DNA from: Acidobacteriota bacterium
Lineage (GTDB): Bacteria > Acidobacteriota > Vicinamibacteria > Vicinamibacterales > Vicinamibacteraceae
DNA length: 5,985 nucleotides
Reading direction: 5' to 3'
Assembly: GCA_013695405.1 (NCBI GenBank)
Contig: JACDAO010000063.1
Span: 1 to 5,985, forward strand
Shown here: one piece after another, positions 1 to 5,193 of the stretch
Numbering within the stretch: the stretch's first letter is position 1
Layout of the letters: every line of letters starts with the position of its first letter
Position numbers and translations under genes: made by a program
The notes under the pieces: model-generated
Told to the model about the DNA's origin: nothing
Database searches by the model: none
The model's input: the letters and a program-made list of their open reading frames with translations, nothing else

Positions 1-923
1 ACCTGCTCGGCCGCCGCCAGCGTCGCCAACGCGTACACCGGAGTGCCGTCGATGGTGCTGACCGCGACGTCGCCGGCGTCGACTTCGAGATCGAGCGCCT
101 CGTCGATCAACGACGGATCGAGTTGCACCAGTGCCGCCGCGCGGTCGCGCAACTCGCTGGTCGGCAAGGCGCAGTGGCCTTGCTCCACCGCCTGCGTCAG
201 TACGTGCTGCACCGCCCCGCGTCGGCGGCCGATCGCGTCCGCCGCGACGCCCAGTTGCCGGGCGATCTGGTCGGCAGTGAGGAAGCCGATGCCGCGGATG
301 TCACGCGCCAGGCGATACGGGTTGTCGGTGAGCACCCGCACCGCGTCGGCGCCGTAGGTCCGATGGATCCGCACGGCGCGGCTGGTGCTGACGCCGTGCG
401 CATGCAGGAACACCATGATCTCGCGCACCGCGCGCTGTCCCTGCCAGTTCTCGACGATGCGCCGGGCACGGACGCGGCCGATGCCCGGGATGTCGAGCAA
501 GCGGTCGGGCTCGCGATCGATCACCTCGAACACCGACGTGCCGAACGCCTCGACCAGCTGCGTGGCCAGATGCGGCCCGATGCCCTTGATCAGGCCAGAC
601 CCGAGGTACCGCCGCATCCCGTCGACCGAGTCCGGGGGTGAGACGCGCAGCCAGTCGGCCTTGAACTGCGCGCCGTGGGTGCGGTCGTGCACCCAGACGC
701 CAGTGGCGTGGACATGTTCCCCGACGGCGATCTGCGACGCGTGCCCGACCACGGTCGCCAGCTCGCGTCGTCCTGGTACCGCAACACGCAGCACCGAGAA
801 GCCGCGCTCCGGATCGTGATAGGTCACCCGCTCGACCTGGCCGGACAGGAACGCCGCGCCGCGCGCGTCGACCGCAGCACTGACCGCCTCCGCCGGGGGT
901 CGGGTACGATGCCCATTACTCAT
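1..923 (-). CDS. recD2: RecD2-type (YrrC/RecD-TraA family) ATP-dependent DNA helicase, N-terminal 307 residues; cut by the left window edge
   Basis: SF1B 5'-3' DNA helicase of the RecD2 family, which acts in DNA repair and replication-fork processing and usually works without RecB or RecC. Family length is about 720-740 residues, so under half is visible. Residues about 25-95 form the N-terminal OB-like domain, with LSGQVERVTYHDPERGFSVL (26-45) and VVGHASQIAVGEH (58-70). Then come the family hallmark YLGSGLIKGIGPHLA (106-120), a first helix-hairpin-helix, and a second one at LLDIPGIGRVRARRI (142-156). REIMVFLHAHGVSTSRAVRI (167-186), NPYRLARDIRGIGFLTADQI (201-220) and GHCALP (249-254) follow. 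These are close matches to remembered RecD2 sequences. The Walker A site and later helicase motifs lie outside the window. The ATG at 923 is the only ATG in frame before the conserved region. No clear Shine-Dalgarno sequence precedes it, and any 5' leader would lie inside the divergent neighbour. Confidence 0.92.
   Translation of the reverse strand, partial: MSNGHRTRPPAEAVSAAVDARGAAFLSGQVERVTYHDPERGFSVLRVAVPGRRELATVVGHASQIAVGEHVHATGVWVHDRTHGAQFKADWLRVSPPDSVDGMRRYLGSGLIKGIGPHLATQLVEAFGTSVFEVIDREPDRLLDIPGIGRVRARRIVENWQGQRAVREIMVFLHAHGVSTSRAVRIHRTYGADAVRVLTDNPYRLARDIRGIGFLTADQIARQLGVAADAIGRRRGAVQHVLTQAVEQGHCALPTSELRDRAAALVQLDPSLIDEALDLEVDAGDVAVSTIDGTPVYALATLAAAEQ
905..910 (+). promoter_or_regulatory. 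possible -10 hexamer (TACGAT) for the SpeE-like membrane gene
   Basis: TACGAT matches 4 of 6 positions of TATAAT and is preceded by GGG. It ends 11 nt before the ATG at 922, so transcription would begin only a few bases upstream of the start codon. The DNA between it and the ATG has no purine-rich ribosome binding site, which fits a leaderless message. It lies inside the recD2 coding sequence. No good -35 box is visible, so this is a weak call. Confidence 0.25.
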
Positions 924-3228
924 GCGTGATGCCGCTCGCCCTCGTCTCGCCGCGCCACCACTGGCGGGTCTCGCCGCGATCTTCTTCCTGTCGGGCATGA
1001 GCGGGTTGATGTATCAGGTGCTCTGGCTTCGCATGCTCTCGGTCGTGTTCGGGGTCACTGCCTACGCGGCCAGTACGGTGCTCGCGAGCTTCATGGGCGG
1101 CCTGGCCATCGGCAGCCTCGCCGCCGGGTTGCTCGCCGATCGGGTGCGCCATCCGCTGCGCTGGTTCGCCGCCGTCGAGCTCGGCATCGGCATCGCCGCG
1201 TTGCTGACGCCATGGCTGCTGCAGATGGCGCAGTCGGTGTATGCCGAGATCGCCCTGATCGTGCCCGACCACGCGGCGCTGCAGACGCTGGCCCGACTGG
1301 CCTGTTCGTCGGCTGTGCTGCTGGTGCCCACGGCCTTGATGGGAGCCACGCTCCCACTCGTGGTGCGCTCCTCGGCTGCCACCCCTGGTGACCTCGGCCC
1401 GCGCCTCGGCCTGCTCTATGCCGTCAACGCGGGCGGCGCCATCACCGGCGCGATTCTCGCCGGATTCTATCTGATCGGCGGCGTCGGCCTGCGGCGCACG
1501 TTCCTCGTGGCAGCCGGCGTGAACATCATCGTCGCGGCCGTCGCCTACTGGATGTCGACGCGGCCACGCGCGGTGGAAGAGGCGCCTGCCGCCGGTGCGC
1601 GCGAGGTTGACGAGTGGACCCTCCCCCCGGCCTCCGGCCTGACTGGCACCCTGGTGCTCGCCTTCTTTGCGCTGTCGGGCCTGGCGTCATTGGCGCTCGA
1701 GGTGATCTGGTTCCGGATGCTGGTGCTGATCCTGCCGGCCACCACCTACGCCTTCACGACCATGCTGGCGACCGTGCTCGGCGGCATTGCCGTGGGCAGC
1801 GCGTGCGCCTCGCGTCTGCTGCGACGCCCGCGCGACCTGGTGCGTGTGCTCGCCATCGTCAATCTGTCGACAGGCGTGGCGGTGCTGGCATCGCTGCTGG
1901 TGCTGACCACCACCTACCAACTCGGCTGGAAAACGTCAGCACCCATCCAGGCGTCGGTCGTCGCCATTTTTCCCAGCGCGGTCCTGATGGGACTGGCCTT
2001 TCCGATTGCCCTGCGACTGTGGGCGGGCAGCGGCGCAGCCGCCGACCCGCGGCTCGCCCGCCGCATCGGCGTCGCCTCTGCGGTGAACCTGCTGGGCGCG
2101 ATTGCCGGTGCGGTGCTGGGTGGATTCGTGCTGCTGCCGACCTTTGGCAGTCGCGTAAGCGCGAGCCTGGCCGCGGCTGTGTACCTGGTGAGCGGCGTGC
2201 TGCTCGCCACGCGGGCCATGCGTCCGCGCCGCCTGGCGATCCCGGCGATCGCGGCCGTGCTGACAGCCGTCAGTCTGACCACGCTGCAGCAGGACCTCTT
2301 CCAGGTGACGATCGGCCGGCGCTACGCCCGCGGTGAGGTGCTGGTGTGGCGGGAAGAAGGCGTGCAGACGACCGTCGCGGTCCACCGCGCGCCCGGCGGC
2401 AGCCGGGTCATGTACCTCGACGGACTACACCAGGCGAATGACTCGTTCGAGATGGTGCAGCTGCACGGTCAGATCGGGCTTTTTCCCATGGCCCTTCACG
2501 CACGACCACGCCGGGCGCTGGTCATCGGCCTGGGCGGCGGCGTCACCGCGGGGGCGCTCAGTCGGCACGCGCAGGTCGCCGTCGATATCGTGGAACTATC
2601 CGACAGCGTCGTCAGGGGTGCCGCCATGTTCTCGCACGTGAACCACGCCGTGCTGCGCCAGCCGCACGTGCGGCTGCGGGTCTCGGACGGGCGCAATCAT
2701 CTCGCCATGACGACGACGAAGTACGACGTCATCACGGCCGACATCATCCAGCCAGAGCACGCCGGCGCCGGGCTCGTCTACTCGAAGGAGTACTTCGAGC
2801 TGGCGCGTCAGGCGCTCGAGGACGACGGCATCATGCTGCAGTGGATCGGCCATCGCCCCAAGCTCGAGTACGACCTGATCATGCGGACGTTCCTCGAGGT
2901 CTTTCCCGACGCCACGCTGTGGAACGGCGGCACCCTCATGGCAGGCACGACGCGCCCCCTGCGCGTCAGCCGAGCGGCATTCGATCGCAAATTGGCCGAC
3001 CCCAGCACGGCCAGCGCCTTGCGCACCGCTGGTCTGGCGTCGTACGACGCGCTGATGGGCGCCTTCAGCGCCAACGCCGCGGCGATGCGGCACTTCGTCG
3101 GCACCGGTCCGATCCTCACCGACGACCGCCCGCTGCTGGAGTACCACCGGTCGCTGCCGAAAGGCCAGGCGCCGGTCGACCTCAGTGCCTTCCGGGGCGC
3201 CGGCAGGGAGGATGTGGAAGCGCCGTAG
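922..3228 (+). CDS. polytopic membrane protein fused to a C-terminal spermidine-synthase-like (SAM/dcSAM-fold) domain
   Basis: A 768-residue fusion. Residues about 14-455 hold some 13-14 hydrophobic segments in two related halves, separated by a polar loop (about 213-237). The C-terminal part (about 470-760) is a spermidine-synthase-like Rossmann domain: MYLDG at 497-501, glycine loop VIGLGGGVT (534-542), acidic strand end DIVELSD with E558, SDG with D589, YDVITADIIQP (601-611) with D607 at the usual catalytic-Asp position, and TDDRPLLEY (733-741) typical of these fusions. The Asp-Ser-Thr-Asp-Pro of true SpeE is Asp-Ile-Ile-Gln-Pro here, and the polyamine-site motifs are not recognisable, so spermidine synthesis is doubtful. 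Such proteins are usually annotated 'fused MFS/spermidine synthase' with unknown substrate. The ATG at 922 gives a short Arg-rich tail (R2, R6, R8) before the first membrane helix, as expected for a cytoplasmic N-terminus. The next in-frame ATG (997) falls within that helix. Function is not known. Confidence 0.9.
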   Translation: MRDAARPRLAAPPLAGLAAIFFLSGMSGLMYQVLWLRMLSVVFGVTAYAASTVLASFMGGLAIGSLAAGLLADRVRHPLRWFAAVELGIGIAALLTPWLLQMAQSVYAEIALIVPDHAALQTLARLACSSAVLLVPTALMGATLPLVVRSSAATPGDLGPRLGLLYAVNAGGAITGAILAGFYLIGGVGLRRTFLVAAGVNIIVAAVAYWMSTRPRAVEEAPAAGAREVDEWTLPPASGLTGTLVLAFFALSGLASLALEVIWFRMLVLILPATTYAFTTMLATVLGGIAVGSACASRLLRRPRDLVRVLAIVNLSTGVAVLASLLVLTTTYQLGWKTSAPIQASVVAIFPSAVLMGLAFPIALRLWAGSGAAADPRLARRIGVASAVNLLGAIAGAVLGGFVLLPTFGSRVSASLAAAVYLVSGVLLATRAMRPRRLAIPAIAAVLTAVSLTTLQQDLFQVTIGRRYARGEVLVWREEGVQTTVAVHRAPGGSRVMYLDGLHQANDSFEMVQLHGQIGLFPMALHARPRRALVIGLGGGVTAGALSRHAQVAVDIVELSDSVVRGAAMFSHVNHAVLRQPHVRLRVSDGRNHLAMTTTKYDVITADIIQPEHAGAGLVYSKEYFELARQALEDDGIMLQWIGHRPKLEYDLIMRTFLEVFPDATLWNGGTLMAGTTRPLRVSRAAFDRKLADPSTASALRTAGLASYDALMGAFSANAAAMRHFVGTGPILTDDRPLLEYHRSLPKGQAPVDLSAFRGAGREDVEAP

Positions 3229-3264
3229 CGGGAGCACCTCTGTTGGACAGTAACCCCGTGCCGA

Positions 3265-4266
3265 TCACGTGGGCAGCGCCACGGTTGCGCCGGTACGAGC
3301 GGCCTCGAGCAGGGCGACCAGCGTCTCGGTGTTGTCCAGACTGTCGGCCAGGGTCACCAGCGGGGGGCGGCCGGTACGTGCCGCCTCGGCGACGTCGTCG
3401 ACCTCGCCCTGGTAGAGCGGCGGGCCGTCGACGGCGACGGTGGTGTGCTCGTCGCCGCGCTGCACCTCGATGGTCTCGGTGATCTCGGGCTTGAAGGGGT
3501 GACGAATCAGCAGCCGTCCCTCGCTGCCGATCACCTCGACCTCGGTCTTGAACGGCGATTCAAAGCTGCAGTGGATCTGTGCGAAGACGTTGCCGGGAAA
3601 GTGAAGCTGCCCGAAGAAGCTCAGGTCGACGTCGCCCTCCGACCAGGCCGCGGCGCCCTGGACGGCGAGCGGACGGGCCGCCGCGACGGTACGCGCGAAC
3701 GAGACCGGATAGCAGCCGACGTCCCACAGGCTACCGCCGCCGAGTCCCGCGTCGAACCGGGTGTCGCCGGGGCGATCGAGGGGGAACGAGAAGGTGCCGC
3801 GGATCCCTTGCAACCGGCCGATGGTGCCGTCGTGCGCCAGCGCGGTCACCTTCGCGACCAGCGGGTGGTGCCGGTACATGAACGCCTCGGTGATGACGAC
3901 CCCATGGGTGCGCGCCGCTTCCTGCATCTGGCGGATGCCGGTGGCGTCGAGGGCAATCGGTTTCTCGCACAGCACGTGCTTGCCGGCCGCGGCCGCCTTG
4001 ACCGCCCACTCGACGTGCATCGAGTTCGGCAGCGGGATGTAGACCGCGTCGACGGCGGGATCGGCGATGAGATCGGCGTAGCTGCCGTACGCGGTCGGGA
4101 TGCCCTGCGCGTCGGCGTAGGCCCGGGCGCGGTCCAGCGAACGTGAGGCCACGGCCACCAACTGGTGGCGGCCCTGTCGCAGCGGCCCGACCAGCGAACG
4201 GTTGATTCGGGCCACCCCGAGGATGCCCCAGCAAAACGGCGCAGCGATGTCGGTCACGCCCGCCAT
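3265..4266 (-). CDS. Gfo/Idh/MocA-family NAD(P)-dependent oxidoreductase
   Basis: 333 residues, the normal length for this family of cytosolic dehydrogenases that act on sugars, inositols and related polyols. The N-terminal Rossmann fold carries WGILGVARIN (13-22), the dinucleotide-binding glycine loop. VYIPLPNSMHVEWA (75-88) and HVLCEKPIAL (97-106) follow, the latter with the conserved EKP lysine K102. FMYRHHP is at 129-135. The C-terminal domain has GGGSLWDVGCYPVSFAR (176-192), with the D182 and Y186 region near the substrate site where other members carry a D-x-x-x-H/Y motif. The profile resembles dihydrodiol or D-xylose dehydrogenase-like members, but the substrate cannot be read from sequence. 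The ATG at 4266 gives about 12 residues before the Rossmann strand. The frame stays open upstream across lutA, but that extension has no family similarity. The gene is divergent from lutA and converges with the SpeE-like gene, with 36 bp between the two stops and no strong terminator. Confidence 0.92.
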   Translation of the reverse strand: MAGVTDIAAPFCWGILGVARINRSLVGPLRQGRHQLVAVASRSLDRARAYADAQGIPTAYGSYADLIADPAVDAVYIPLPNSMHVEWAVKAAAAGKHVLCEKPIALDATGIRQMQEAARTHGVVITEAFMYRHHPLVAKVTALAHDGTIGRLQGIRGTFSFPLDRPGDTRFDAGLGGGSLWDVGCYPVSFARTVAAARPLAVQGAAAWSEGDVDLSFFGQLHFPGNVFAQIHCSFESPFKTEVEVIGSEGRLLIRHPFKPEITETIEVQRGDEHTTVAVDGPPLYQGEVDDVAEAARTGRPPLVTLADSLDNTETLVALLEAARTGATVALPT

Positions 4267-4272
4267 CGTAAA

Positions 4273-4277
4273 CCACC
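4273..4277 (-). promoter_or_regulatory. weak ribosome binding site (GGTGG) for the oxidoreductase
   Basis: Read on the minus strand, GGTGG lies 6 nt before the ATG at 4266. It is a partial match to the Shine-Dalgarno consensus at a suitable distance and supports this ATG over upstream in-frame codons. The match is short and could be chance in GC-rich DNA. Confidence 0.35.
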
Positions 4278-4305
4278 ACTGGCTTGCGGCCGCCAGAACC
4301 GTCGC

Positions 4306-4376
4306 GGACGGTCGGACAAGTCCGACCGCTACGAGTGGGAGGACGGTCGGACAAGTCCGACCGCTACGAGTGGGAG
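4306..4376 (-). repeat. two perfect tandem 35-bp units, each with a GTAG-flanked palindrome (REP-like doublet)
   Basis: Positions 4306-4340 and 4341-4375 are identical, and identity runs one base further (4376). Each unit holds a perfect inverted repeat: arms CGGTCGGAC and GTCCGACCG around a 2-nt centre (4309-4317/4320-4328 and 4344-4352/4355-4363). On the minus strand each palindrome is directly preceded by GTAG (plus-strand CTAC at 4329-4332 and 4364-4367) and has TT at its centre. A GTAG-type tetranucleotide abutting a short stem-loop is the known signature of REP sequences that RAYT transposases recognise; Pseudomonas REPs have the same GTAG/GTGG, stem and TT layout. The doublet is noncoding and lies between the starts of the oxidoreductase and lutA. 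A tandem operator for a dimeric regulator is the main alternative. The repeat and palindrome are seen directly; the REP assignment is inferred. Confidence 0.85.
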
Positions 4377-4406
4377 CCGATCTCGGCCAGCCAGGCGCGA
4401 GGCTGT

Positions 4407-4412
4407 CATAAT
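4407..4412 (+). promoter_or_regulatory. possible -10 box (CATAAT) of the lutAB operon
   Basis: CATAAT matches 5 of 6 positions of TATAAT and stands out in GC-rich DNA. It ends 10 nt before the lutA ATG, so the transcript would begin very close to the start codon. No Shine-Dalgarno sequence lies between it and the ATG, consistent with a leaderless message. The position 17 bp upstream has no recognisable -35 box. Confidence 0.4.
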
Positions 4413-4422
4413 CGCCGCACCC

Positions 4423-5193
4423 ATGTCCGTTTCCCCGGTGGCCGGCGCCACCGCCGCACGACCCGCTCGCGCGCAGTTGCTGGTGACCTGCCTGGTGGAT
4501 CACTTCTTCCCCGACACCGCGGCGTCCACCGTCCGCGTGCTCGAGCGGCTCGGCGTCGAGGTCGTCGTCCCCGAGCGTCAGACCTGCTGCGGACAACCCG
4601 CGCGCAACGCCGGGGCGCGGGCGGATGCCATCGCGATGGCCAGGCACACCATCGCGGTCCTGGAGCACGACCCGTCGCCGGTGGTGGTGCCCTCGGGATC
4701 CTGTGCCGACATGCTGGTGCATCAGGCCCCGCTGCTGCTGGCCGACGACCCGGTGTGGGCTCGACGTGCTGCAGCGGTCGCGGCACGGACCTACGAGTTC
4801 AGCCAGTTCCTGGTCGACGCGCTCGGTGCGTCCGAGATCGGCGCGACAGCCCCAGGCGCGGTCGCGTACCACGCGTGCTGTCACGGCCTGCGCGGTCTGG
4901 GGATTGACGCGCAGCCGCGCCAGTTGCTCGCCGCTGTGCAGGGCATGACCCCGGTGCTGCTGCCCGAAGACGACGTCTGCTGCGGCTTCGGTGGCTTGTT
5001 CGCCGTCAAGCTGCCGGACATCTCCGGGGCGATGTTGCAGCGAAAGTGCGCGCAGATTGCCGCCTGCGGTGCCAGCACGGTGGTCGTGACCGACGTCAGT
5101 TGCGCCATGCACATGCAGGGCGGGCTCGATCGCCAGGGCCAACCGGTGCGCGTACGGCACCTGGCCGACGTGCTCGCGGGGTCCCCCGCATGA
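4423..5193 (+). CDS. lutA: LutA/LldE-type lactate utilization iron-sulfur subunit (two CCG domains)
   Basis: 256 residues, close to the roughly 240-250 typical of LutA/YkgE. It belongs to the cysteine-rich CCG-domain family, also found in heterodisulfide reductase HdrB and glycolate oxidase GlcF, and works with LutB and LutC to oxidise L-lactate to pyruvate. The first CCG half shows C23 in VTCLVDHFFPD and QTCCGQP (53-59, C55-C56), then PSGSCADM with C94. The second half shows YHACCHGLRG (149-158, C152-C153), DDVCCGFGG (C186-C187) and DVSCAMHMQGG with C227. All the cysteines I expect for the clusters are present, so the protein looks intact. The ATG at 4423 leaves about 18 residues before the first strand; the open frame extends upstream through the repeats, but that part is not conserved protein. 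It is the first gene of an operon with lutB, whose ATG overlaps its TGA. Confidence 0.9.
   Translation: MSVSPVAGATAARPARAQLLVTCLVDHFFPDTAASTVRVLERLGVEVVVPERQTCCGQPARNAGARADAIAMARHTIAVLEHDPSPVVVPSGSCADMLVHQAPLLLADDPVWARRAAAVAARTYEFSQFLVDALGASEIGATAPGAVAYHACCHGLRGLGIDAQPRQLLAAVQGMTPVLLPEDDVCCGFGGLFAVKLPDISGAMLQRKCAQIAACGASTVVVTDVSCAMHMQGGLDRQGQPVRVRHLADVLAGSPA
5176..5189 (+). promoter_or_regulatory. lutB ribosome-binding region inside a small GC hairpin
   Basis: GCGGGG at 5176-5181 lies 8 nt before the lutB ATG and is the only purine-rich stretch at ribosome-binding distance. It is complementary to CCCCGC at 5184-5189, immediately before the ATG, with 2 nt between the arms (a 5-bp stem with a 4-nt loop is feasible). 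If it forms, it would hide the binding site until ribosomes finishing lutA melt it, which fits the ATGA overlap. Whether it forms is inference. Confidence 0.3.

Noticed and set aside
123..641. 172-codon plus-strand open frame opposite recD2
   Set aside because: It is antisense to strongly conserved RecD2 motifs and its Arg/His/Asp-rich translation matches no family. In GC-rich DNA such open frames are expected opposite real genes.
1614..2336. 240-codon plus-strand open frame inside the SpeE-like gene
   Set aside because: It is a shifted frame within a continuous membrane-protein reading frame whose hydrophobic segments and internal repeats are clearly the coding ones.
2662..2673. Perfect palindrome CCGCACGTGCGG
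   Set aside because: It lies within the Rossmann domain coding sequence, occurs once and is explained by codon choice in GC-rich DNA. It has no repeat partner or regulatory context.
3254..3272. Imperfect stem-loop between the convergent stops, considered as a bidirectional terminator
   Set aside because: The arms pair over only four bases before a mismatch, and there is no T-tract on either side. It extends into the oxidoreductase stop region and is too weak to call.
4306..4376. CRISPR array or intrinsic terminator as an explanation for the 35-bp repeats
   Set aside because: The two copies are directly adjacent with no spacer, so this is not a CRISPR array. They sit between divergent starts without a T-tract, so termination is not a fitting role.
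4165..4422. Upstream in-frame extension of lutA (would add 86 residues)
   Set aside because: It overlaps the start of the divergent oxidoreductase and reads through both repeat copies in different frames, giving low-complexity peptide. LutA similarity begins only after the ATG at 4423.
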